From: Leptospira fainei serovar Hurstbridge str. BUT 6
GTDB lineage: Bacteria; Spirochaetota; Leptospiria; Leptospirales; Leptospiraceae
Assembly (NCBI RefSeq): GCF_000306235.2
Contig: NZ_AKWZ02000012.1
Coordinates: 36,708 to 100,707, forward strand
DNA length: 64,000 bases
Direction of reading: 5' to 3'
The position numbers and the translations under genes were made by a program. The notes beneath the pieces were generated by a model. It saw nothing but the letters and a program-made list of their open reading frames with translations. It was not told the origin of the DNA and did not search any database. Below are positions 55,375 to 63,900 of the stretch, in pieces (position 1 is the stretch's first letter; each line of letters opens with the position of its first letter).

Positions 55375-56055
55375 TTATACGATATTTTTCGCCAAATACT
55401 GTAAAGAACTTTTATGCATTTCGATAATTCTAAATTTCGAAACTCTTCCCTTTAATTTGCAATGCGGGTAGTAAACTAAATTCGGAAATTCATCCGATTC
55501 TTTTGCTCCGTAATCCAAATACACTCGATGCAATCCCAACCACTCCGGATTAATTAGCCCGTAAACTATTTCAAAACCTTTCGTAAGGCAGTATTTCGCG
55601 ACCGCGCTCGCGCACATTTTCATCGCCCTGAGACCCAGAACAGTCGGACGAAATGAAACCGAATTCCAATCGGCTGAATTAGTTTTGACTATTGCGTATC
55701 TGATATTCGGTGCGAACTTAATATAATCTTCCGCTCTTTCCATTTCTTCCTCATGAAGCGGAAAGTTTAGAAGCGCAAATTCAATCGGCACAAGATTGTC
55801 ATCCCGTTTTTCCACTAATCTAGTGGCTGCCTGAATATTACCGTCCCGATCAGTAACATAAAACCAAATCGACCATGGATCGAAATTCATAAACGGATAC
55901 TCATTGTATCCCGCACTTTTGTATATTTTGGCGCTAAAATTTTTTATTTTATCCAAGATATGAAATTCGGAACCCGGAAACCAGGTATTCAACGTTAAAC
56001 GGGGAGCTCTTTGGCTGACGGATTGAGCAATCTGGTCAAAAACTTTATGTGACAT
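55375..56055 (-). CDS. GNAT-fold acyltransferase of the autoinducer-synthase / FeeM-like type
   Basis: 226 residues, cytoplasmic. Segments recall the LuxI/FeeM branch of the GNAT fold: WSIWFYVTDRDGNIQAATRL followed by an acidic LVPIEFALL strand, then the helix VLGLRAMKMCASAVAKYCLT and the strand FEIVYGLINPEWLGLHRVYL with YLDYGAKE. Enzymes of this branch join an acyl chain from acyl-ACP or acyl-CoA to an amino acid or homoserine lactone. The product here is unknown, and I cannot place the catalytic residues with certainty. It heads an operon with a 7TM gene (15-base gap). Confidence 0.6.
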   Translation of the reverse strand: MSHKVFDQIAQSVSQRAPRLTLNTWFPGSEFHILDKIKNFSAKIYKSAGYNEYPFMNFDPWSIWFYVTDRDGNIQAATRLVEKRDDNLVPIEFALLNFPLHEEEMERAEDYIKFAPNIRYAIVKTNSADWNSVSFRPTVLGLRAMKMCASAVAKYCLTKGFEIVYGLINPEWLGLHRVYLDYGAKESDEFPNLVYYPHCKLKGRVSKFRIIEMHKSSLQYLAKNIV

Positions 56056-56457
56056 AATTTAATTATTTTGACCATAACTAAATATTTGCAACGAAAAAAT
56101 CCGCGTTCAGTCAATAATTTGCCATGAAAATTTACACTGATCCCGCCGTACATAATATTTCTAGTTTATATTAAATCAGTAATTATTAAAACTCTAAACA
56201 TAACCCTTTTAAAAACGAGTCTTTATCCGTAACTTTTATATAAGCGCTAAACTATTTTTGAATATTCGGAAGTCCGATTAAATTCTATTCCTGAACTGCT
56301 CCGAACAAGAGCGACGGATTTTTATCGTTCGTGATTACCCTTCCTTCAATGGAAGCATCGACGAAAATATTAAGAATTCATTTTACGTCATCTCTGCAAT
56401 TTCCGAGGAGAAACTTACGCGTAAAAATGTATCGAATTCGAATAAAACATCCGGTCG
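56056..56457. other. 402-bp intergenic region
   Basis: AT-rich divergent spacer between the acyltransferase-like gene and nnrS. It should contain the promoter of the former. No protein-like frame or RNA gene. I saw no convincing lux-box-type palindrome. Confidence 0.4.
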
Positions 56458-56500
56458 TTTGATTAGGATCAAAGACAATCGTATCTTATCTCAGTATGAT
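56458..56500 (+). promoter_or_regulatory. FNR/DNR-type box and -10 element of nnrS
   Basis: TTTGATTAGGATCAAA (56458-56473) contains the perfect FNR consensus TTGAT-N4-ATCAA. TATGAT at 56495-56500 is a near-ideal -10. With the usual class II spacing (box centre at -41.5) transcription starts at 56507, which is the A of the nnrS ATG. Confidence 0.85.
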
Positions 56501-56506
56501 TGCCCA

Positions 56507-57694
56507 ATGACAACGCTATTCAATCCCCAAGCAAGTATCTGGACGTTTTCTTTCCGTCCTTTTTTTCTCGGGACGGCGCTGCACGCGATGCTTGCCATCT
56601 TAATTTGGATATTCTTTCAATTTTCCAATTTTTCACCGCCTTACATGACCGTAAGCATTCAATTTCATATATATGAAATGGTTTTCGGTTTTGCTCGGGC
56701 GGCAATTCTCGGTTTCCTTTTTACCGCAGCTCAGAATTGGACAAAAACCGTACTATTAAAGGAAAAAAGTCTAATCGCTTTATTTCTGCTTTGGCTCGTG
56801 GGAAGATTCGGATTTCTCTCCAATTCCTATCTTTCTTCGATCGCTTTTTCGGCCGACGTACTTTGCGATATATTGGCCCTCTATTACCTTCTGCCTGCAT
56901 TGCTGAAAAAAGGTCAGGAGCATAATCGGATTATCGCGTTTATTTATGGAGTTTTTTGTCTACTTCATGTATCGACGGTTTTTTCCGTTATCAACCTAAT
57001 TCCATCCTATTTGAGTCTGCATTTGATACATATTTCCATTTTTGTAATACTATTCATTATCATCATCATAGCGGGAAGAATTATTCCCTTTTTTACGTCC
57101 GTAGCAATTCCGGCCTCCTTCCCTCAAAAATTTCCGAAGTTAGAGCAGACTCTACAGTATTTTGGAGTCCTTTTATTATTCGAGGAATTCTTTCTATTTT
57201 GGGTTCCGAAATGGCTTCCCCTTTCCGGCGGCCTTTGTTTTATCTATGCAGTGTTAAACGCAGTTCGCTGGCTATATTGGAAACCTTGGAAGTCGGCGCG
57301 AACTCCCATTTTGCTCATTCTGCATTTGGGCTATTTTTGGATCGTCATAGGACTCTTGGTATACTCGTCATCGCGTTTCGGGCTCGTTTCAAGTTCGCCC
57401 GCCTACCATGTACTCACTACGGGGGCGATCGGAGTATTCATATATGGAATGATCACGCGGGTATCTCTCGGACATACCGGCAGACCAATCCATGCAACTA
57501 AGCTCACGATCCTCGGATATGTATTCATAAATTTAACGGTTCTTGTCCGCGGATTTCTACCGATTTTCGGTCATAATCGAGAGGCTTATATTCTATCCGC
57601 TTTATTTTGGATTTTATCTTTCCTTATATTTTCTTTACAATATACTAATATATTAATTCAACCTAGAATGGATGCAAGACCTACTCCTCCCTGA
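56507..57694 (+). CDS. nnrS: NnrS family membrane protein
   Basis: 395 residues, about twelve membrane segments. The N-terminus (PQASIWTFSFRPFFLGTALH), GFLFTAAQNWT, GRIIPFFT and RVSLGHTGRP are hallmarks of NnrS, a heme- and copper-containing membrane protein linked to resistance to nitric oxide. ATG 56507 is chosen for the N-terminal match; a TTG at 56459 is open but lies inside the FNR box. No ribosome-binding site precedes it and the predicted transcript begins at the ATG, so it is probably read as a leaderless mRNA. No denitrification genes are nearby; nitrite from the nitrate island could be the NO source. Confidence 0.9.
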   Translation: MTTLFNPQASIWTFSFRPFFLGTALHAMLAILIWIFFQFSNFSPPYMTVSIQFHIYEMVFGFARAAILGFLFTAAQNWTKTVLLKEKSLIALFLLWLVGRFGFLSNSYLSSIAFSADVLCDILALYYLLPALLKKGQEHNRIIAFIYGVFCLLHVSTVFSVINLIPSYLSLHLIHISIFVILFIIIIIAGRIIPFFTSVAIPASFPQKFPKLEQTLQYFGVLLLFEEFFLFWVPKWLPLSGGLCFIYAVLNAVRWLYWKPWKSARTPILLILHLGYFWIVIGLLVYSSSRFGLVSSSPAYHVLTTGAIGVFIYGMITRVSLGHTGRPIHATKLTILGYVFINLTVLVRGFLPIFGHNREAYILSALFWILSFLIFSLQYTNILIQPRMDARPTPP

Positions 57695-57800
57695 CTCGCT
57701 TTGATCGATTCGATGCAAGAAATAGAATTCATCAAATCGGATCCGGAATTTCAGTAGGAAAATAGGCTAAGTTTAATATATTAATTTGCGAAAGTATCGG

Positions 57801-57832
57801 GCGATGGATTCGAGTCATCCGATCGCTTTTCC
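57801..57832 (+). terminator. Rho-independent terminator after nnrS
   Basis: GCGAT-GGAT (57801-57809) and ATCC-GATCGC (57817-57826) pair with one bulged base around TCGAGTC, followed by TTTTCCCC. It lies about 105 bases past the nnrS stop. Confidence 0.55.
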
Positions 57833-57959
57833 CCTATCGGATAAGGGCCTTTTTCATCTAAACATTAATTGGTTTATTTCCTTTTTTAGATTCTTTCAAA
57901 TTAAAAAGTCTAAAAAAAATAGGCCGCCAGGAATAATATGAAATTTTGAAGTTTTATTC

Positions 57960-57973
57960 TTGATTTGCATCAA
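57960..57973 (+). promoter_or_regulatory. FNR/DNR-type box upstream of the Crp/Fnr gene
   Basis: TTGATTTGCATCAA is a perfect TTGAT-N4-ATCAA box. Its centre is about 75 bases before the start codon at 58042, and class II spacing would put the transcript start near 58008. The -10 there is weak. It suggests self-regulation of the regulator. Confidence 0.75.
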
Positions 57974-58041
57974 TGTTAATAGAAAATTCTTGGGATGTTT
58001 TTAAAAGCGCACCCTAAGTAATTGGTTATTAATCGTTCGCT

Positions 58042-58707
58042 ATGCAACCTTTAACCGAAATCAAATCCGTTAGCCCTAATCATTGGAAGACGATTCGTCA
58101 AGAATATCCGGTCCAGCTCGAATCGATAGAGATCCGAAGGAAATATAAAAAAGGCGAATTAATCTTTAGCGAAAAAGAACTTTATCGCGGGTTTTTTACC
58201 GTTTCATCGGGTATTTTTAAAGTATATTGCCTAAACTCGGACGGAAGAGAAGCAACTCTTAGGATTTTTACGGCCGGTGAGGTCATCGCAGCACATCCTA
58301 TATTTTATATGACGGAAACTTGCAATTACCCTGCGTTTTGCGAAGCATTGCAAGACGGCGAATTACTATATTACCCGAAGGATGAATTCACATCTTTTTT
58401 ACTTCAAAATACGCGAGCATTGTTCTTGTTCTCAGCTTTAACCGTAGAACATTTGAATTATTTCAGAAAGAAGATGATGGAGAACCTTTTTTTATCGGTC
58501 AAGGACAGAATACTCGGCTTCTTACGCGAATCAGGTGCGGAAGAGGAATATATCTCCCTCCCGATTACCAAGCAACAACTTGCGTTATTATTAGGAACAA
58601 CTCCCGAATCCATCAGCAGGGCATTCCGCTCTCTATTAGAAGATTCTCTTATTGAGGAAAAAGGCGATTCTTATCGCGTTAAACGAACAATACTATCTCA
58701 AAATTAA
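58042..58707 (+). CDS. Crp/Fnr-family regulator, DNR/NnrR-like
   Basis: 221 residues. A cNMP-binding-like barrel (~30-130; KKGELIFSEKELYRGFFTVS) is followed by the dimer helix and a winged HTH (~170-215; ITKQQLALLLGTTPESISRA). The recognition helix carries E-S-I-S-R, the E-x-x-S-R that reads TTGAT half-sites in FNR and DNR. The N-terminus has no Cys cluster for [4Fe-4S], so oxygen sensing as in FNR is unlikely; NO sensing through heme as in DNR/NnrR is more probable. Perfect TTGAT-N4-ATCAA boxes precede both this gene and nnrS, so it very probably controls both. Confidence 0.88.
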   Translation: MQPLTEIKSVSPNHWKTIRQEYPVQLESIEIRRKYKKGELIFSEKELYRGFFTVSSGIFKVYCLNSDGREATLRIFTAGEVIAAHPIFYMTETCNYPAFCEALQDGELLYYPKDEFTSFLLQNTRALFLFSALTVEHLNYFRKKMMENLFLSVKDRILGFLRESGAEEEYISLPITKQQLALLLGTTPESISRAFRSLLEDSLIEEKGDSYRVKRTILSQN

Positions 58708-58820
58708 GTTCGATTCCGATCCTTATTTTAAACGATTTTAATACCGGTAGCCTTTTCTTCTTAAGGAGAAAAACGGAGGATGAACATTTAAGAACACCCT
58801 CCGTCTCCCAAGAGAAAATC

Positions 58821-59180
58821 TTATCGAGTAAGAGTTTCTAACCCGTTTCCATGAGCCCAAATCCCTACCAAAACTCGTCCTCCTTCTTTTACAGTATAGG
58901 TGATCGGAGTGCTATCTCCCCAATCCGCACTAACAGTATCTCCGTCTAACATAGCCGTTCCTTCCAGACGGATGCCCACGGACCAAACGACATCATAGCT
59001 ACCAATATCGTTTTTCTTGAACACGACCGTTCCTTTGTATCTGGTTCCATTCGGGTTTATGCCGCTCGCTTTGTATGTTCCGCTTAGATCGAGCTGAGGA
59101 TCTGCTTTCATTACGCTTACCGAGGTCACTAAAGCAATGACCGCTAAGATAGCTAACATTCTTCGTGAATTCATAAACAT
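58821..59180 (-). CDS. Small secreted beta-rich hypothetical protein
   Basis: 119 residues from ATG 59180, with a strong GGAGGTGA seven bases before it. A signal peptide (RRMLAILAVIALVTSVSVMKA) leads to a mature ~90-residue domain with repeated strand motifs (LDLSGTYKASGINPNGTRYK; GTVVFKKNDIGSYDVVWSVG; LEGTAMLDGDTVSADWG). Such SGTY...G..YxG.V..YDV.W.VG proteins are frequent in Leptospira as secreted or surface proteins of unknown function. No Cys for lipidation. Single gene. Confidence 0.8.
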   Translation of the reverse strand: MFMNSRRMLAILAVIALVTSVSVMKADPQLDLSGTYKASGINPNGTRYKGTVVFKKNDIGSYDVVWSVGIRLEGTAMLDGDTVSADWGDSTPITYTVKEGGRVLVGIWAHGNGLETLTR

Positions 59181-59755
59181 AGTCTCACCTCCAATCGGCG
59201 ATGCTTAAGAATTCTATACCTGATTCCTAAATTAACAATAGAGAATTTTCTGATTCATAAAAATATTTCTTTTATATAACATTATTTTTACATTTTTATT
59301 ACAATAATCCATGAGTTTAATTCTCATTTATAAGGAGAGGTATTCTATTCGCTTGTCATTCGTTGATCTTACAACCATCAATTTCTTCCGGTGGCGCTAT
59401 CGATTGGAAACCGCCGATATGACTTAAACCGCATCCTGCTTATCTACGGGAAACGGCGATTTCCTTGGAAAATCCGGCCGTCCGAACTATCGGATATCCT
59501 CGGTAATCCCGATTTAACGCCCAGATTGGCAGATAAATTAATAATCCTTAATGTCTATATAATAATAATTTATTGATAAATGATACGAAGCCGTCGCTTT
59601 CTTATTGCTTTAGGGACAATCATTCTGTCTCATCCCTAAAAAACAGGCAAATATCCGAAGATATTCGATCGCTTAACAATAAGGAAATAATTTCGATACA
59701 GATTTTCAGTCAATTATTCGTCGATTGAATTATACCTTCTTGAGGTCGAAATCCG
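59181..59755. other. 575-bp intergenic region
   Basis: Divergent, AT-rich spacer. A 61-codon frame from GTG 59391 (ALSIGNRRYDLNRILLIYG ... LSDILGNPDLTPRLADKLII) looks slightly protein-like but has no ribosome-binding site; I do not call it a gene. The promoters of the flanking genes must lie here. Confidence 0.35.
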
Positions 59756-60925
59756 ATGAACTACGAAGAAAAGTCTATTAGGAACTTGGAATTTATTTTA
59801 GACCAGCATCAAAAGTTGCAGGTAATTAAGAAGCATCTTTTGAATCAGAGAATGTTCATAAAAACACCTCCTTTCACCCAAGAAGTCAGAATCGTAAAAG
59901 TATTGGATGGCGGGAATCAGTTGGTCTTAACGATGCCTGAGACGTTTAACTCACATCGAGGAAATCGAATCGCTTTCTTCCGGATGTTGGCCGCTTACAT
60001 AGAAGTAAATTGTATATTTATGGAACAGTTAAATAACGGGAACTGTATATTCAAATTAGAGAGTTTATGTGTCGCAAAAAAAGGACGCGACCTTGAGCGC
60101 CTTCCTATGCCTATCGAAATAGCATACGTCACCAATATCCTTTGCCATAGGTCGATTATTGATGAAACTAAGTTCGCATTGCCGAATATCGTATTTGAAT
60201 CTTTTGAAAAATATAAGAGACTTCTCCAAAATACGAACCTTGGCGACGTTGTTATAGACATTTTTAGGGGAGGACAAAAAGGCAAATTTGAATCGGTAAA
60301 AAAGAATCAAAAGTCGTTATTCATCGCGGATACGTCCGATCCTAATTGCTTCCGCTCGCAAGAGGTCTCTCTTAACGATTGCGAAGGAACTGCTGACGCA
60401 GATATTTTATCAAGAATACGGGAATACAGAGCGAACGGAATTCTTTCCGAACTTATCGTTCCGATTCTCTATCCGAATGATAACGGAATCCCGGTCTCGA
60501 TCGGATTTATACAGATGCGCAACAAATCAATTCAATATACTCCTGATGATCTTTCGAATATAGAATCATTGTCGCAGGAGATCACTAATTTAATTTTGAG
60601 TTCCAATTCTACGAAAATTGCCAACCGCTTTAAAATAATGGACATTTCCAATTCAGGTATGCGCCTGAAGATAGACGACCCGGCTATCTCCGAAAAACTT
60701 TCCAAAAGAAAAGAGCTTAACTTTGATATTGTTTTTCGAGGACAGACAGCTATTCCATTATCGGGCACCGTTAAATGGACCGCCATAGAAAAACCCAATA
60801 CCTTATACTTGGGCCTTGAGTTCAAACTTGAAAACGGGCAAGAGCTAAACAGGAAAAGATTGGAAGCCAACTTAACCGCACTTCGAAAAGAGTATTTAAA
60901 AATATTGAATAAACGTGTTTCGTAG
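59756..60925 (+). CDS. PilZ-containing multi-domain protein (DUF1577-like)
   Basis: 389 residues with TTGAGGT nine bases before ATG 59756. The N-terminal ~120 residues look like a YcgR-like beta barrel (FTQEVRIVKVLDGGNQLVLT). A middle part (~200-285) resembles a GAF-type fold (LSELIVPILYPNDNGIPVSI, then GFIQMRNKS). The end (~290-375) is PilZ-like, with IANRFKIMDISNSGMRLKI giving D-x-S-x-x-G, but the usual Arg-rich c-di-GMP segment is reduced to an Asn-Arg-Phe-Lys stretch. From memory its length and layout match Leptospira DUF1577 proteins. Cytoplasmic. Probable c-di-GMP-related role, not certain. Confidence 0.65.
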   Translation: MNYEEKSIRNLEFILDQHQKLQVIKKHLLNQRMFIKTPPFTQEVRIVKVLDGGNQLVLTMPETFNSHRGNRIAFFRMLAAYIEVNCIFMEQLNNGNCIFKLESLCVAKKGRDLERLPMPIEIAYVTNILCHRSIIDETKFALPNIVFESFEKYKRLLQNTNLGDVVIDIFRGGQKGKFESVKKNQKSLFIADTSDPNCFRSQEVSLNDCEGTADADILSRIREYRANGILSELIVPILYPNDNGIPVSIGFIQMRNKSIQYTPDDLSNIESLSQEITNLILSSNSTKIANRFKIMDISNSGMRLKIDDPAISEKLSKRKELNFDIVFRGQTAIPLSGTVKWTAIEKPNTLYLGLEFKLENGQELNRKRLEANLTALRKEYLKILNKRVS

Positions 60926-61412
60926 AAATTATCGTCGACGCACCTTATCCCCTCTCAAATTACGAAGCGGACAAGAGCACCCGAAATTATTCGCGTTATG
61001 CGCCGTCACAATCCCCGAGCAGGATGCTCGATAAATGCTTCCGATTCTCTCTAGTGAAGCGTTGATAAGTTCGACTGAAGGAAAATATACCTGGTTTTCC
61101 TACCCTTTGAGCGTAATCCATTCTCATTCTTATGTGTAATTATCGATAAACAGCTTTATTTTGGATTCTACTCTTTCACGGCATATTTACGCTCTATCGA
61201 ATTGCGGATTTTTGATAACTTGATGAATGCAAAATTTTTTACGGGGAGTGGCAATGAATTAAATAGTTAAAATGCGGTGAAAAATTGAAAAACCGGAAAC
61301 TTACGCTTGTTAAATGAAATCAGCGGAAAATATCTCAGGCGGAAATCTTTTACTAACCGTGATAAAGATTTCTAATTACTTTAGTCTATACTAAGATTTG
61401 GGAGATTCATTT
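60926..61412. other. 487-bp intergenic region
   Basis: No protein-like frame or recognisable RNA gene. It contains a small stem CGAGCA-gga-TGCTCG near 61017-61031. A promoter for the small membrane gene is expected at its right end. Confidence 0.35.
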
Positions 61413-61589
61413 ATGGATAGCACATTCCAATTTTTTGTTCAAATTATCGGGTTCATTTTTTCGATAATTGCATTACTGTATTTAAAGAGACTATTCTCCG
61501 CAAAAGTCGACCGCCACGAAGGAGGAAAACTAAAAGAATCAAACCTCCAAACTACTGGACCTTTCGGACAAAAGCGATCACCAAAGTAA
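61413..61589 (+). CDS. Small single-span membrane protein, hypothetical
   Basis: 58 residues from ATG 61413; GGGAG stands eight bases before it, so an upstream in-frame TTG (61398) overlapping that site is not the start. One transmembrane helix (~5-24; FFVQIIGFIFSIIALLYLKR) is followed by a polar basic tail (LFSAKVDRHEGGKLKESN). No known family. It stands alone between two long non-coding gaps. Confidence 0.5.
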   Translation: MDSTFQFFVQIIGFIFSIIALLYLKRLFSAKVDRHEGGKLKESNLQTTGPFGQKRSPK

Positions 61590-61914
61590 ATCGCTTCCGA
61601 CCTCACTCAAGTTAGAATTATTCAAAATACTATTAACTCTTTATGTGAAGGTCCGGTTGCTTTCCATTTCAAAGTTGCCCTTTAGTCAACATATACATGG
61701 CAGAAATCTCACAATTCCATAATTTACCCAGCGCAAAAACCATCGCGAAAATAATCGATTATACATTTTGGAAATAAATTTCTTTTTGCTAAACGGAAAT
61801 TTCAGGTTATCATTGGACATTAACCGACATCGATTTCTGCAAAGGGCGATGGGATGAATAATTGAAACGCTTACTTACCGATGAATAATACATTCCGAGG
61901 ATTGCGAGACTGAC
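61590..61914. other. 325-bp intergenic region
   Basis: AT-rich, no protein-like frame and no clear RNA or repeat. It likely carries the promoter of the PilZ gene. Confidence 0.35.
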
Positions 61915-62265
61915 ATGAAATATAAAAGGGAACGTGAACGAATAATTTCGAAAGAGCTGTCGGAGCTATCTGCAACGTTAATTTACGAAGATATATCTAT
62001 ATCGGGATCTGTCGCGAATATCTCCGAGATCGGAATGGGTATTTTAGTGCAAGATGAGTCAAAGGCTTCACCGACCGTCGGATCTCCCGTATCCGGAAAA
62101 ATAACGGGAGAAGTATTCGGCGAGCTCGATTTTGAAGGGATTATCGTTAGAAATGAGAAAGGCAATAATCTCAATGCAACTAATTATATTATTGGAATAA
62201 AGTTTACGTCTGAAATTTCGCTACCTGATAGAGTGATTGCCTTAAGCTTAACGATAGACGAGTGA
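61915..62265 (+). CDS. Single-domain PilZ protein
   Basis: 116 residues, one PilZ domain. The N-terminal Arg-containing segment (KYKRERERIISKELSEL) and NISEIG ([D/N]-x-S-x-x-G) are the two c-di-GMP-binding motifs, here in a relaxed form. The beta barrel continues to YIIGIKFTSEI. It probably acts as a c-di-GMP receptor on a partner protein. Cytoplasmic. The distance to the neighbours suggests a single-gene unit. Confidence 0.72.
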   Translation: MKYKRERERIISKELSELSATLIYEDISISGSVANISEIGMGILVQDESKASPTVGSPVSGKITGEVFGELDFEGIIVRNEKGNNLNATNYIIGIKFTSEISLPDRVIALSLTIDE

Positions 62266-62749
62266 GAAATAGTAAAGCCCCTTTTAATCTGACCGTTTTG
62301 CCCAGGATTTGAGAATATAGCGGTCAATTATTAATTTCAACAGGATGGATGTCCCGACAATTTTTAAATAATGAATTCTAAAATTACTAAAATGTACAGG
62401 ATGATTCTTCCGAAGAGTGATCCGGATTCTCGAAAATAAAAAATCACCGCAGTATTACTAACATATTAGAACACGTTGCCCATCTTGGTACAAATGGATC
62501 TGCGAGTATCAAAACCTCCCAATCATCTTAATTCAAATTTTTATCGAAAAACTTCCGGCAAAATAGCGTTGACCGATTGTTTATAGTATTACAAGGATTA
62601 GGCGTACGGTAGAACTCCGTAATGAGTAACGAGATCTTTATAATGGAAGAACAACCAATAATCCATCAATATATCTTAACGAACTCATGCCAAAACGGCA
62701 ATTTTAGGAAGCTTTATTAAATCCGATTCGCGAATAGGTCACCGGAAAA
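62266..62749. other. 484-bp intergenic region
   Basis: AT-rich sequence without a protein-like frame on either strand. No repeat, RNA gene or terminator could be assigned by eye. Confidence 0.35.
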
Positions 62750-63685
62750 TTGGAAGAAGACATTAAACAGGCCTTGGAATTAGCGGAGGAAATCAAAAGA
62801 ATTCATCTTCGAACGGAAGATCCAATTCCCTACTCCGATACGTTCGTTCGTGAAGCGAGCGCACTTATTTATCAAGATGCATCAAAAGTACGGAAAATTC
62901 TAGAAATTCTTAGGGATGCGAAGTATATTTTTATAATCAAAGTCGTTTTACCGGATCCTTATGGCGGAATTAAAAATCAAGATATGGGCGTGGATGCTTA
63001 TATTTATGCGGATTCGAAAATAGTTAGTGAAATAAGATCGTATGCCGAGAAAAAGCTGGAGCAAATATACGAAGCTACATTCTTCAAAAAGAAATCGCCG
63101 TTTTTAATTACGAGAGAGTTATTCCCTAAAATCAGAGAGCACAATAATACCCTATTGGGACGATATGTTAACGTCACTGTCATGCTCCAGGAATTCCAAA
63201 GAGTTCTTAATTCATTCCCTTTTGATTACGAAGATACTTGCCGGAAAGAAATTCTTACGAGTATCATCGAAAGAGTCGAGCTGAAAGAACCGACGGAAAT
63301 TGATATCCCCGATCGCATTATAACGACGGACTATTCCGCGCTTCCTAGCGACGATCGGATCCCGGAGAGATTGACGCCTCTTGAATCCCAAATGAATGCC
63401 GGTGGCCCGTGGGCAAAGCTGATATCCAGAGTTCCGATAACGTTCTTGATTCAAATTCATTTAAGAAAATTTGAATTTGATACGGTTAGAATCTTGATAC
63501 AATCCGGAAAGATCTCCGAGATGAATGATCTTAAATGGATACGAAATAGTTTGCGAAAAATGGAAGAGGAAGTTCCGTTTGACGCCATTGTCGGAAGAGC
63601 GTCGTTCAAAATAACGGACCTTCGTAGGCTAGTTCAAAAGAAAATTAATACGATGGCCGGCGTCGTTGCCCCTCGACTTAAATAA
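62750..63685 (+). CDS. Hypothetical protein
   Basis: 311 residues from TTG 62750 (GGAAAA just before). Largely helical and charged, no signal peptide or membrane segment. It begins [20 protein letters not shown], has [20 protein letters not shown] in the first third and ends [14 protein letters not shown]. No enzyme, DNA-binding or signalling motif recognised. The reading frame is clean and codon use is like that of its neighbours, so the gene is real; similar-sized cytoplasmic proteins of unknown role are common in Leptospira. Confidence 0.6.
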
Positions 63686-63828
63686 TCGATAGCGTGATGG
63701 CATTCACCTGACACTTCTTTCGAAACTCGAATTCACGAACGCTGTGCCGAAATAAGCTCCGCTCCGTCGTCAAACTTAGTAACGATAATTACCGCATAAT
63801 TTAGTAGCGTATTTTCTTAGAGAACAAA

Positions 63829-63862
63829 AAAGCTTTCCGCTTATTTGTTATCGGAAAGCTTT
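63829..63862 (-). terminator. Rho-independent terminator for the gene at the right edge
   Basis: AAAGCTTTCCG (63829-63839) and CGGAAAGCTTT (63852-63862) form a perfect 11-bp stem. Read on the minus strand it is followed by TTTTTTGTTCTC, a proper T run, 40 bases after the stop of the edge gene. Confidence 0.75.
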
Positions 63863-63900
63863 CGAATTGAAACGTCTTAGGAAATATAATTTAATTGGTC

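Noticed and set aside
56459..56506. TTG start for nnrS
   Set aside because: It lies in the FNR box, upstream of the predicted transcript start, and adds residues outside the family match.
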